From a virus, in IMG/VR virus record IMGVR_UViG_3300028829_006090, positions 100,894 through 164,893 of that record: a stretch of 64,000 bases of DNA; one strand, 5' to 3'. Positions 24,990 to 33,761 of this stretch are shown here, piece by piece; positions within the stretch are counted from its first letter, which is position 1; every line of letters starts with the position of its first letter. The translations under genes and the position numbers were made by a program. The notes beneath the pieces were generated by a model. It was not told the DNA's origin, searched no databases, and saw nothing but the letters and a program-made list of their open reading frames with translations.

Positions 24990-25868
24990 CTATTCGGTCT
25001 CCGGTAGCTCGAAAGGTTTGTACGGTTGTTTCTTCCATCCCTGCAGGTAGCAGTGCATCTCTCTGCCGAATCTGCCGTCAGTCCAGTATTGCCCTGAGGA
25101 TGTTCCTGCTGATACTCCTCCCACGTGCTGGATAAGTCCGATAGGTGTGGCGTATCTGGTCCACTCCTTATCGCTCCACGCTCCGTATAGTAAATCGGCC
25201 GGGTCGTCTGTCTCGTGCTTCTTCAGATAGGACAAGAGGCTGGAGAGGCACTCTCTGTCGTAGTAGATTCCGCATAGGCCTGCGAAGGGTCCTCCGCCGG
25301 AGCAGTAGTACTGTCCGCGGTAGAACGGGTTCTTACCTATATAGTTTCCTGTGCTGTAGAAGGTAAGCGTATTGCCGTCCTGCCGTAGCTGGTGCGATCG
25401 CATCTCGTTTATGGCATCCATGGCGTATCCCCAGAATCCGTCCGCAAAGACTACGTCGTCCTCGCATATAAGGAATCCTTTCTCCTGTGTGGATAGGGCG
25501 AACTCCAGTGCCCGGATGTAGTTGCGGGTGAGCCTCCTGTGCGGAGTGCTTGCTCCTTTATTCAGGTCTCTTGGAGGAGGGTGTATCTTCACTCGGTCCG
25601 TATGCTTATAGAACCAGTCCAGGTAGTTGGTAGGTCCGTCCCCTACCAGAAGGTCGACTCCGGCTACCGAGTGGCTGAGGGGGTCGCACATCCACAGACT
25701 AGATAAAGTCTGGTAGATGTAGTGCTCTCCTTTCTCTGTCTTTCTTCCGCCCTGGACTCCAGAGCGCTCCCTGCGGTTGCATGTAAAGAATAGTACCCGG
25801 ATATCGGAAACACTCAGCATCCGGGAAGAGGCGTCTGGCCTCAGTTTCTCTTTCAGAGGGTAGGTCAT
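24990..25868 (-). CDS. GT-A-type glycosyltransferase-like protein
   Basis: 292 residues. After an N-terminal strand (IRVLFFTCNRRER) the chain shows LICEDDVVFADGFW, an acidic metal-binding motif typical of GT-A folds (GT25/MGAT4-like), plus GLCGIYYDRECL. It is the next gene in a run of transferases with 1-40 base gaps. Likely a glycosyltransferase; family uncertain. Confidence 0.65.
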   Translation of the reverse strand: MTYPLKEKLRPDASSRMLSVSDIRVLFFTCNRRERSGVQGGRKTEKGEHYIYQTLSSLWMCDPLSHSVAGVDLLVGDGPTNYLDWFYKHTDRVKIHPPPRDLNKGASTPHRRLTRNYIRALEFALSTQEKGFLICEDDVVFADGFWGYAMDAINEMRSHQLRQDGNTLTFYSTGNYIGKNPFYRGQYYCSGGGPFAGLCGIYYDRECLSSLLSYLKKHETDDPADLLYGAWSDKEWTRYATPIGLIQHVGGVSAGTSSGQYWTDGRFGREMHCYLQGWKKQPYKPFELPETE

Positions 25869-25904
25869 ATATCTCGTATCTCTATGATCTCTGTGCGCAC
25901 GAGG

Positions 25905-27236
25905 CTACACGTTAGTGTAGTCCTCTAGTCGACGCAAGCGGCCTTGCTCGATATAATCCGCCACGAGCCGCTTCTCTGCTTCGAAGGGATGTCCACCCCA
26001 GCCGCCGTGCGTAAAGCCAACCAGATAGATCTCGTGATCCTCCCATCCCGGTTGATTGAGTGCCATGTATATGGACACCATGCCTGTACTAGGTGTATCG
26101 AATTTGCGTTGGTATGTTCTGAGCTCCTTATCCAGCTCAGCCCATAACTCCTTCGAGGGGTACTGTATCTGCACCTCCTCTCGAAACCTCTGTGCTTTTA
26201 CGATGTGACCGGACCGGTCCTTACCTGCGTAGTTAGACCATAGGTGAGGTCTAGAGAACCACGCCCGTTCTATCTCGTCTCCTACCCGACCTCCGGGGAT
26301 CAAGTACTTCTTCGGACTGCAGAACTTGGGCGCTGCGCCCTCTCCCGCATTGATGCAGGCCCATACTGTGGTCTTCTGTCCCATGCGCCTCTGCTCGTCT
26401 CCGTACCCTATGCAGAGGTTCATGCGGATGACCTCGTCCATGCTATTGATGACGCGGCAGTAGTTATCCAACTTGTTGTGGTTGTTAGCGACTATTACTA
26501 CCTTCTTCTTATCGGATGGTGGGTCTATCCATTTGCGAGCCTTCTTCAGCATATTGCCGTTTCCTCCGCCTGCCCACATATGGTAGGCGAAGGGCACTCT
26601 ATGTGCGCCGCCGAACTTATCCTCGATGCGCGCCTTATCCCAGCCCTCATCTACCAGGTCTCGGAAGAAGTCCAGGCCGCCTCGGTGCGATCCCAGGGAC
26701 CATATGTAGAAATCCCGCTTAGTTGCCACGGTTGTGATCTCCTTGTGATGCCGGGCCATCTTCGTCATCAGGCGTGGGCCAAACATCGTGCGGTCCACTT
26801 TACCACTAGCGGCCACCTCGAGGTACTTGTCTATATGCACCCATGCCGGGGAGAACTTGGATATACCTATTATGCCGTTAGCGATGACCTTGTTCTTGTC
26901 CCACCGCCGGTCGTCGGTCTGCCGGGTCAGGAAGAAGTCCGCCTCTATCTCATATTTGTCGAAGATGTCGGACATCGGACGTAGAGGGACAAAGTCGCAG
27001 TCAAAGTACCACCCTCCGTATCGCTTTAGAGCCGATAGTCTGAGGATGTCTGACTTGGAGCAGAACTGAGGAGCTATGTCGTAATATTTTTTATACTCCG
27101 GTAAGAGAACTTCCTCTCCGTGCATGGTGATCTCGTAGTCCGGGTTAAGGTCTCGGAACCATTGGATGCACTGCTGCCCGAAATCTGGGAGAGGCTTATC
27201 GCCTACCCATATGAAATGTAGCTTCTTAGGGATCAT
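25905..27236 (-). CDS. Bifunctional GT32-like plus GT29-like transferase
   Basis: 443 residues with two domains. Residues 1-230 are a GT32 (OCH1/DXD sugar-transferase) domain: IPKKLHFIWVG at the start and KSDILRLSALKRYGGWYFDC with DCD at 79-81. Residues 244-443 resemble the GT29 sialyltransferase-like fold: VVIVANNHNK, EVIRMNLCIG, TPSTGMVSIYMAL and IYLVGFTHGGWGGHPFEAEK. A related GT29-like domain stands alone in the gene at 29618. The fusion suggests two successive sugar additions. It overlaps the upstream methyltransferase by ATGA. Confidence 0.78.
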   Translation of the reverse strand: MIPKKLHFIWVGDKPLPDFGQQCIQWFRDLNPDYEITMHGEEVLLPEYKKYYDIAPQFCSKSDILRLSALKRYGGWYFDCDFVPLRPMSDIFDKYEIEADFFLTRQTDDRRWDKNKVIANGIIGISKFSPAWVHIDKYLEVAASGKVDRTMFGPRLMTKMARHHKEITTVATKRDFYIWSLGSHRGGLDFFRDLVDEGWDKARIEDKFGGAHRVPFAYHMWAGGGNGNMLKKARKWIDPPSDKKKVVIVANNHNKLDNYCRVINSMDEVIRMNLCIGYGDEQRRMGQKTTVWACINAGEGAAPKFCSPKKYLIPGGRVGDEIERAWFSRPHLWSNYAGKDRSGHIVKAQRFREEVQIQYPSKELWAELDKELRTYQRKFDTPSTGMVSIYMALNQPGWEDHEIYLVGFTHGGWGGHPFEAEKRLVADYIEQGRLRRLEDYTNV

Positions 27237-27838
27237 GCGCTGTCCTCGAGTGCTCTGAATAGGAGGCCGAACAATCTCACGTTCTTGCCGGGCGCGTGAC
27301 TCTTGTAGTGCTGGTATACCTTAGACGACGCCGCGTAGAGATAGTATCCGTGGCTGCGCATGATCGCCACATAGTCGTTGAGGTCCCTGTTGAAGACAGG
27401 AGGATTGCCGCGGCGCCTCCATTCCCTGCCTAGTATCTCGGCTACACATATGTATGGGTGATCTGCCTTCCGTATGTTGCCAATGACTCCGTCCAGTGTC
27501 TGGTCATCCATGTGTAGGAAAACTGTGTATGCCAAGGTAGCGTCTGCTTCGGGGTACTCGCTATCTACGGATACCTCGTTGAACGTGTATCCTGGATTAG
27601 CCTTCTTCGCGGCGGCTATAGATCCAGGACTAAGGTCAGACCCTACATATTCCTCTGGGGAGCGTACTGAGCATAGTCGACCTCTCCCGCAGCCTAGGTC
27701 GTGCACTGTCTGTATGTCTGGGGCTAGGGCTAGTAGTTCCCGAAGGAACTGCACTACGTCGAACCCCTCCGGACTGCTCGTAGCGCCCGCTGTTATGTTC
27801 TCACCGCTATCTGCGGTCCAGTATTCCTTAAAGTCCAT
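27233..27838 (-). CDS. Class I SAM methyltransferase
   Basis: 201 residues. Motif I is clear (VHDLGCGRGRL), followed by YVGSDLSPGSI (motif II) and a LAYTVFLHMDD motif IV-type segment. The fold is that of small-molecule or sugar methyltransferases (Methyltransf_11/25 type). It is coupled to the GT32/GT29 fusion gene, so it probably modifies a sugar of the same glycan. Acceptor unknown. Confidence 0.78.
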   Translation of the reverse strand: MDFKEYWTADSGENITAGATSSPEGFDVVQFLRELLALAPDIQTVHDLGCGRGRLCSVRSPEEYVGSDLSPGSIAAAKKANPGYTFNEVSVDSEYPEADATLAYTVFLHMDDQTLDGVIGNIRKADHPYICVAEILGREWRRRGNPPVFNRDLNDYVAIMRSHGYYLYAASSKVYQHYKSHAPGKNVRLFGLLFRALEDSA

Positions 27839-27846
27839 GCTGCTAC

Positions 27847-29031
27847 CTAATCTACGTATATGTGGGCCATGTCGCGGGTGCCGCAGGCAAGGCGTATCCC
27901 CTCATCACTTATACATGTTATAACATGTATAGTGCCTTTAGGTAGGAAGACTATGCTTCCTTCCTGGGCTAGTATTGTCTCGTCGGGATCTTTGCTTAGT
28001 TTTCCTGAGTCTGGGTAGTACCAGAGGTCGTATCTGAAGCACCCTTCGACAATGAACCAGAACTCAGACTTAGAGGAGTGGAAGTGCCTCCTACATCCCT
28101 CACCCTTATGTTGGTAGATAAGTCCTACTTGGTCCTTATCAGATAGTACTACAGGAACGGTCCCTGGACGGCCCGCTAACGCTTCCTTAGCCTCTGCTAG
28201 TGTCGTCATCCTCTTGTTGCTCTCCGACTTCGTAAGCGGAGATCCGTCTCGAGCTATCAACGTACATAGGTCCGATTCTATACCTGATACGACGTCGGGG
28301 TTGAACTTAAATTTCCCGGTATCCTTAGCTGAGTGCTTGTGAGCCAGACACGCTTCGATTATGCGTAAGTCTTGCGGGCTATCTAGCTCTAGTGCCTCCA
28401 TCTTAGGGATGGGTGTGTAGTTCACTCTTCCGTTAAACGTCGGGCCTGTTGCGTATGATTCCATAAACTCTTTCCGCTTCCATGCGCAGATAGCCCACGA
28501 TATGCTTCTTATGGGAGTCAGCTCTTGAGTAGGCTGCTTCCTGAGAGGGGTAAAGTTTATGGGGACGTCTCCTAGAAAGCTCTCGATATGATTTTCTACT
28601 ACGGCGAATTGGCTGTCTGCGCCGGATTCTCTGAACCTGCTAACAAACAATTCAATATACTCCGGCGAGATCAACGGAGAGGTTGTATGGATCATGACTA
28701 CGTTGGTCGCTTCTTCCGAGAACTCCATAAAGGACTGTATGAAATGGTCGGCTACCTGGCACCGGCCCCCTTGGCAGCTGGCGGAAGAATTAAACATCCT
28801 GCACGCCGTTCCGCCCCTCTCTGGATCTCTCTCCCTAAAGGAGGCCCCTAGCCCCTCTATCAGGTCCCTAAGGCACACTAGGTCGCTGTCTACGTATATC
28901 TTATCGAATACCCCGCTGTCTACCGCAGCTTTCACGACGTAATAGATAGCTGGGTATCCGTCTATAAGTATGAGGTTTTTATCCTGTACTCTAGTAGAGC
29001 CGGACAGTGCGGGTATTAGAGCTACGGTCAT
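27847..29031 (-). CDS. CMP-sugar cytidylyltransferase-like / cupin fusion
   Basis: 394 residues. The N-terminal ~235 residues resemble NeuA/KdsB-type cytidylyltransferases that make CMP-activated acid sugars: ALIPALSGSTRVQDKNL in place of IPARGGSKRIPRKNI, the YVDSD strand, MIHTTSPLISPEYI and the late LELDSPQDL. The C-terminal ~125 residues are a cupin: HFHSSKSEFWFIVEG, WYYPDSGK, IVFLPKGTIHVI. Cupins next to such enzymes often epimerise or bind sugars. Together with the sialyltransferase-like domains nearby this points to a nonulosonate-like or other CMP-sugar. Confidence 0.75.
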   Translation of the reverse strand: MTVALIPALSGSTRVQDKNLILIDGYPAIYYVVKAAVDSGVFDKIYVDSDLVCLRDLIEGLGASFRERDPERGGTACRMFNSSASCQGGRCQVADHFIQSFMEFSEEATNVVMIHTTSPLISPEYIELFVSRFRESGADSQFAVVENHIESFLGDVPINFTPLRKQPTQELTPIRSISWAICAWKRKEFMESYATGPTFNGRVNYTPIPKMEALELDSPQDLRIIEACLAHKHSAKDTGKFKFNPDVVSGIESDLCTLIARDGSPLTKSESNKRMTTLAEAKEALAGRPGTVPVVLSDKDQVGLIYQHKGEGCRRHFHSSKSEFWFIVEGCFRYDLWYYPDSGKLSKDPDETILAQEGSIVFLPKGTIHVITCISDEGIRLACGTRDMAHIYVD

Positions 29032-29037
29032 GGTCCT

Positions 29038-29595
29038 CTAGACTCCGGCCCGCTTACGTTCCTTCTCTTCTGATATTAACGGACATCTGTTTCCCGTGGC
29101 TACTACTAGCTCATAGAACAAAATAAGCGTCAGTATCTCTGTTACGTGGAAATAGTCAGTACGCAGCGCCACGTTGTTCACTCCGTCTATTTTAGACTCA
29201 TGGCCACTAATGAGGTGGCAGGAGATGTTTTTGTGCCTGCTGTAGTACTCCAAGGCTTTGACCACGTTGGCTGACGTGCCAGAGCAGGATAGTCCGATTA
29301 TAACGATGTCGTCTTTAGAGCCTATGTCCTCCAGCTCCAACCATCTTTGGAATATCTTGTCGAACCCGTAGTCGTTTGCTATCGATGTCATCAGACATTG
29401 GGAGTCCAGAGACGTGAATACTTTACTAGTTAGCCGGGTTACATCGTCAGATCCGTGTGACGCCACTGCCCAGAGTCCTCCGTTTCCAAACGCATATACC
29501 TTCTTAGTTCCCGCTACAGCCTTAACGAGGTTGTCCCACTCCTCCGTCTGTATGATTTCAATGTGCTTCTTTTCGATGTCGTCAAGATCTAACAT
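29038..29595 (-). CDS. SIS-domain sugar phosphate isomerase (GmhA-like)
   Basis: 185 residues, the usual length for GmhA/DiaA-type SIS proteins. Residues 33-55 (VYAFGNGGLWAVASHGSDDV) form the substrate loop, LSCSGTSANVVKAL is the SIS serine motif, and the C-terminal FHVTEILTLILFYEL helix carries the family's H..E residues. GmhA converts sedoheptulose 7-phosphate to heptose 7-phosphate. With the adjacent sugar cyclase this hints at a C7-sugar branch, but the substrate is inferred. Confidence 0.78.
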   Translation of the reverse strand: MLDLDDIEKKHIEIIQTEEWDNLVKAVAGTKKVYAFGNGGLWAVASHGSDDVTRLTSKVFTSLDSQCLMTSIANDYGFDKIFQRWLELEDIGSKDDIVIIGLSCSGTSANVVKALEYYSRHKNISCHLISGHESKIDGVNNVALRTDYFHVTEILTLILFYELVVATGNRCPLISEEKERKRAGV

Positions 29596-29617
29596 CCGTA
29601 TTTCCTCCCTAGTTAGG

Positions 29618-30331
29618 TTACTTTACTTTGGAATCTATGCGTTGCTTCATCAGGAAATCGTCCAAGACTACCCTACTATCGTCCTCTATTAGAGATAGTA
29701 TGTATCTTAGCTGGTTTTCTCCGGAAGCATGGCTTGATTTATTAATGTGTCTCTTGGCCCTTTGTGCATTCTCCAGGCCTCTTCTGTACTTAGGAATATA
29801 CCCTGTCCTATAGAATGAGATACCTGTGATGTACAAAGATTTTATGTCGTACCTCAGTAGGTCGCATATGGCGTTAGTTCCGGTGTTTGGTTTACCCTTA
29901 CATCCCCAGTATGTCGAAACCCACTGCTCTCTGTCCATGACGGCTACGGGGAACTTACCTCCCACAACCTTTAGAAAATTCTTAATGAGACGAAATCTAT
30001 ACATATCCTCCCCGGACTGGCGGAGCATGGATTTTCCCATCACCCCCCAGACTACAAATTTGTAGTCCTGCGCTTGGATAAACTTTTTATCTGATAACCG
30101 GACCCCTCCTGCCGTCTGGGTGGGGACCAGGCAGCTATACAGGACATCTGTCCTGGTGCCTATATCTTCGTGCCAGCACTCCCAGGCCCAGAATTGCTTG
30201 TTCAGCCGGATAACGACATCGTGCTCGTCTATGTACTTCCCTTTTCCAGTCCCTAGCGCTGTGGCAGCGGGTCCGACCAGAGCTACTCTCTTACCTCTAA
30301 GGTACTCTGCGTACTGCTCATTAGCTGTCAT
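29618..30331 (-). CDS. GT29-like (sialyltransferase-fold) transferase
   Basis: 237 residues from the ATG at 30331, which overlaps the previous stop (ATGA) and has a GGGAG site. Motifs typical of bacterial/viral GT29-like domains are present: VALVGPAATALGTGKGKYI, VVIRLNK, IGTRTDVLYSC, PNTGTNAICDLL and SLYITGISFY. It matches the C-terminal half of the fusion at 25905. The donor would be a CMP-sugar, in keeping with the cytidylyltransferase next door. Confidence 0.75.
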   Translation of the reverse strand: MTANEQYAEYLRGKRVALVGPAATALGTGKGKYIDEHDVVIRLNKQFWAWECWHEDIGTRTDVLYSCLVPTQTAGGVRLSDKKFIQAQDYKFVVWGVMGKSMLRQSGEDMYRFRLIKNFLKVVGGKFPVAVMDREQWVSTYWGCKGKPNTGTNAICDLLRYDIKSLYITGISFYRTGYIPKYRRGLENAQRAKRHINKSSHASGENQLRYILSLIEDDSRVVLDDFLMKQRIDSKVK

Positions 30332-31398
30332 AGCGTCTCCCATATGGTTTGAGCAGCGGCATTCACCTCTCTACTCGTTACGTCCTGATATACCGATATC
30401 CGGCCATGTCCCTCGTAGAGCACCATTGCCAGATCCTTCCCTGTTCTCTTCTTATCCCAATACATGTAGCGAGCTACTTCTTCTATGTCTATAGCTCGTA
30501 CTTTGGTGGCGTCTGGAACGAACGCCGTGCTGCACGCTCGATTATACTCCTGAACCTCTGCCGATATCAGCCCCCGATTGAAGGAGATTTCATCTGCTAC
30601 CAGTATGCCTACTAAGACCGCTTGGCCGTGAGGTATCGTAAACCCCGAGGCGGACTCCAAAGCATGTCCGAAACAATGTCCGTAGTTACAGAGATTTCTT
30701 CGTCCCTTGTCGAACTCGTCGTCCTCAAAGTAACTCCTCTTTATTGACAGGCAGTTACGAATTATACGCTCCATCTCTTTACTAGGGACGTTCTTGTCCT
30801 GTAGTGTGGTGCTTATGGCCCTAGTGTCTTCGTAAGTTTGGGAGCACATAAGGTTAAACTTTATGATCTCTCCAACGCCGCTTTTGAATTCGCAAGGAGG
30901 TAGAGATCCTAGGAGACCGGGGTCTACGTATATCTGGTGAGGCGGGTAGAATAGACCCAGCGTATTCTTCCTATCTCCTAGATTGATCGATACTTTGGAC
31001 CCTATGCAGCTGTCCGCCTGGGAGAGGAGAGTAGTCGGAACGTAGATCCACCTCACTCCTCTGTATATCGTAGCCGCTATGAATCCGGATAGGTCCTGCA
31101 GGACTCCTCCGCCGATTGTTATTATAGTATGGTCTCTTCTGAAGCCCTTTTTTATTAAGGACTCGATCCATCCTGAGACGGCCGAGTACTCCTTCTCCTT
31201 CTCGCTCGAGTCTACCTCTATCACAGGGGCCGGCAGATCGGCTGCGCTCACGCGGTCCTCGTATAGGTCGTACACGTTCTTATCCACTAGTACAGCGCAG
31301 GGAGATTCGCGCGATATTCTTCGGACTTCTTCGAACGCATCTGAGACAAAGCTAAGGTGGTAGTCGTGCGAGGCGCTGGATATTTTTGTATTATACAA
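30328..31398 (-). CDS. Dehydroquinate-synthase-like sugar phosphate cyclase
   Basis: 356 residues, the length of AroB-type enzymes. The NAD-binding GGGVLQDLSGF lies at 96-106, YVPTTLLSQADSCIGSK at 119-135, and the zinc ligands are E177 (GEIIK), H245 (GHCFGHALE) and H257 (HGQAV). The superfamily includes 3-dehydroquinate synthase and sedoheptulose-7-phosphate cyclases that make cyclitols. Next to a GmhA-like isomerase and SDR enzymes, a cyclitol or C7-sugar product is plausible. All catalytic landmarks are intact. It overlaps the upstream SDR gene by 8 bases. Confidence 0.85.
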   Translation of the reverse strand: MYNTKISSASHDYHLSFVSDAFEEVRRISRESPCAVLVDKNVYDLYEDRVSAADLPAPVIEVDSSEKEKEYSAVSGWIESLIKKGFRRDHTIITIGGGVLQDLSGFIAATIYRGVRWIYVPTTLLSQADSCIGSKVSINLGDRKNTLGLFYPPHQIYVDPGLLGSLPPCEFKSGVGEIIKFNLMCSQTYEDTRAISTTLQDKNVPSKEMERIIRNCLSIKRSYFEDDEFDKGRRNLCNYGHCFGHALESASGFTIPHGQAVLVGILVADEISFNRGLISAEVQEYNRACSTAFVPDATKVRAIDIEEVARYMYWDKKRTGKDLAMVLYEGHGRISVYQDVTSREVNAAAQTIWETL

Positions 31399-32107
31399 GG
31401 CTCTCTCCCCCGTCTACAGTTAAGTCTTGCCCTGTTATGTACGAGTTCTTATCCGAACATAGGAACTCTATAACTCCTGCTATGTCGGATGGTGCAGCCA
31501 AACGGCCTTTCGGAATACCCTGCTCTCTACGAGAACGCTCCTCTATGGTTAGGTTCCTACTTACCATTGGAGTGTCCGTCAGTCCCGGCGACACTGTGTT
31601 GACCAAGATATTATGCGGAGCCATGTCCAGCGCGATCGCTCGTACCAATCCCTGTGCTCCTCCTTTAGAAGTTCCATACGTCAGGCATCCTGCACGTGGT
31701 CTGTGCGCGGCTATGGATGCAACCTGTACTATCCTGCCCTGTGTTCCCCGAGATACCATTAGTCTGGCGACCTCCTGCATTATCTGTGCCGGTGCCTTGA
31801 GGTTCACGGATAGCATCTCCTCCCACCCGTCGTCGGAAAATCCGTGTGTCCATGATGGGTTGAAGATGCCTGCGCAAATAACCAAGGCATCTATGTCTCG
31901 GCCGCCTATATACCTGCGTGCTGCTTCCACGCTGCTGAGGCAATCAAGATCTAACTGTATCCGATCATGCAGTGAGGAGTTCGATTTGTCCGACCTGTGC
32001 GAGCCTATCACTGTGTCCCCGTATGAGATAAAAGTCTCAACCACTGCTTCTCCTATCCCAGACGTTGCTCCTATCACTAGTACTGTTCGATCGCCTCTTC
32101 GTTTCAT
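31391..32107 (-). CDS. Short-chain dehydrogenase/reductase (first copy)
   Basis: 238 residues with all classical SDR marks: NAD(P) loop GATSGIG at 13-19, CAG near 78-80, catalytic S131, Y144 and K148 (YGTSK), and the PGLTDTPM segment. It is TAATG-coupled to a second SDR. It probably oxidises or reduces the cyclised or keto-sugar intermediate of this cluster; the substrate cannot be read from sequence. Confidence 0.88.
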   Translation of the reverse strand: MKRRGDRTVLVIGATSGIGEAVVETFISYGDTVIGSHRSDKSNSSLHDRIQLDLDCLSSVEAARRYIGGRDIDALVICAGIFNPSWTHGFSDDGWEEMLSVNLKAPAQIMQEVARLMVSRGTQGRIVQVASIAAHRPRAGCLTYGTSKGGAQGLVRAIALDMAPHNILVNTVSPGLTDTPMVSRNLTIEERSRREQGIPKGRLAAPSDIAGVIEFLCSDKNSYITGQDLTVDGGESLV

Positions 32108-32826
32108 CAGGTGATAACAAAGCCTCCGTCTACAATTAAGTCCTGTCCTACGATGTGGGACGCTGCTGGGGACACCAAGAATCCTACTACTTCCGCGATC
32201 TCCTCAGGACATGCCATACGACCTAGCGGGATCTTGCTGCATAGGTCGTCTCTCTCTGACTGGCTGAGCATACGTCTAGTCAGTTCTGTATCCGTGAAGC
32301 CCGGGCAGATGTTATTTACTAGTATGCCCTGTCCCGCCAGCTCGATGGCGGCCTCTTTTGTGAATGCTGATAGCCCTGCTTTAGATGCAGAGTAGGCTGC
32401 CCGCATATCCCTGGACAGTGTCCCGAAGATAGAGCCTATGTTTATTATCCGGCCCGATCCTCTACGTACCATGCTATGTACGACTGCTCGTACTATTCTC
32501 ATAGGCCCGGATAGATTCACCTCCAGGATATTAGATAATGTTTGGGGACACAGGTCGAGTATACTTTGTATCTCGTTGACACCTGCGTTGTTCACCACTA
32601 CGCTCCAGTCTATCTCATGTATGAAGTCTGGTAGCGCCTTCTCCTTCCCTATATCTAGCTGCTCGTATCTAGCTCCGGTAATCGGATCCTCCGGGGACAC
32701 CGCTCGTCCGGTATATATGGCGGAGTACCCGCAGCCTACTAGGTGCTTCGTTATCGCTCTGCCTATTCCCCGAGTGCCTCCCGTAATCAGCGCGAAGCCT
32801 TTATGACCGTTATGTGGATTTAGCAT
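32107..32826 (-). CDS. Short-chain dehydrogenase/reductase (second copy)
   Basis: 239 residues, FabG-like: GGTRGIG at 16-22, NNAG at 79-82, S132, Y145 and K149 (YSASK), PGFTDTELT and a C-terminal GQDLIVDGGF that also ends the downstream SDR. The shared ending and length suggest the two SDRs arose by duplication. Catalytic residues are intact. Role: a redox step in phage sugar synthesis (inferred from neighbours). Confidence 0.88.
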   Translation of the reverse strand: MLNPHNGHKGFALITGGTRGIGRAITKHLVGCGYSAIYTGRAVSPEDPITGARYEQLDIGKEKALPDFIHEIDWSVVVNNAGVNEIQSILDLCPQTLSNILEVNLSGPMRIVRAVVHSMVRRGSGRIINIGSIFGTLSRDMRAAYSASKAGLSAFTKEAAIELAGQGILVNNICPGFTDTELTRRMLSQSERDDLCSKIPLGRMACPEEIAEVVGFLVSPAASHIVGQDLIVDGGFVIT

Positions 32827-33737
32827 ACGTCTTCTAAATCTTCCTTGCAGTATGCGTAAAGCTCCTCGGCAAGCTCGTCGAACGTCGGGACCTCAGGATA
32901 CCCTGCCATCTCCCATAGGAGCTTGTGCTCGTCCGGCGCGTCTGTACCTACCAATACCGTGCTCTGCGTACTCTCTGAGTGCTGCGGGTCGGATATGGAT
33001 AGCCGCTCTTGCCGGAAGTGCGCAATGATAGACACAGCCTGTTCGAACTCGCTTATCGCTCCGTCGGACATGATGTGGTGGAGGTTGCCTATGCGCTCCC
33101 GCTTTACCTCGTCTCGGATAAGTCCTCTGACTATCCTTGCAAAGGCTAGTGTAGTTATAGGTTGGGAGTAAATATCCTTCGATACCTCTAATACGGAGTC
33201 AGTCTCAAATATAGTGCTGAATAGGCCTTCGGTAATGCGCGGGCCTATTACGTCTGCCCGCAGGTGGTAGACTCCTTTAGTACTGACTTCCCCTATAGCG
33301 GTCGACCTGCCGAAGACGGTCACCGCATCTGTTGCGGAGCTCTCTGTCTGCAGGGTTCCGCTAGGCTGAAAGACCGCGTACGAGGATGGCTGGATCGTGA
33401 TCGCTCCTACTCTGTTTGCCTCTGACGCTACTATGTGCGGCAAGAGTGAGTTAAGCGTCAATGCCTTCTCTACGTCCGTCGAGGACTCCGCCGGGGTCGC
33501 GTATAGGCAGTTAACTATCGCATTGGGCTGGGAGGTCTCTAACAGCGTCTGGAGGACGTCTGTGCAGTCCTGTCGGCTTGCTGCTGGTTTGAATAGGAGG
33601 CTGCGGCATCTCTCGGGAGCCTTTATATCCTGCCGACTGTATGTTACCCATACCTGGGTATCTTCGGAAGATGCGAGGGTCTTGGATACCTCTCGGCCTA
33701 TGCCGGACTCTCCGCCTAATACTAGAACACTGATCAT
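32820..33737 (-). CDS. RmlD-like NAD(P) sugar reductase with lost Tyr/Lys
   Basis: 305 residues. The start VLVLGGESGIGREV and the pattern SSYAVFQPSGTLQTES...VFGRSTAIGE follow extended SDR enzymes such as RmlD (STDYVFDG... YGxxKxxGE). At the catalytic position Tyr is replaced by Phe (F142) and Lys by Thr (T146), so normal SDR catalysis is unlikely. The C-terminal ~100 residues contain a helix-rich tail with LLWEMAGYPEVPTFDELAEE. It starts the coupled run of glycan genes and may be a structural or regulatory partner of the two intact SDRs. Confidence 0.65.
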   Translation of the reverse strand: MISVLVLGGESGIGREVSKTLASSEDTQVWVTYSRQDIKAPERCRSLLFKPAASRQDCTDVLQTLLETSQPNAIVNCLYATPAESSTDVEKALTLNSLLPHIVASEANRVGAITIQPSSYAVFQPSGTLQTESSATDAVTVFGRSTAIGEVSTKGVYHLRADVIGPRITEGLFSTIFETDSVLEVSKDIYSQPITTLAFARIVRGLIRDEVKRERIGNLHHIMSDGAISEFEQAVSIIAHFRQERLSISDPQHSESTQSTVLVGTDAPDEHKLLWEMAGYPEVPTFDELAEELYAYCKEDLEDVC

Positions 33738-33761
33738 ATTGCTCTCCTCTACAGGGTTGAG

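Noticed and set aside
26244-26984. 246-residue plus-strand frame
   Set aside because: Lies wholly opposite the GT32/GT29 fusion gene, which has clear motifs; no ribosome site.
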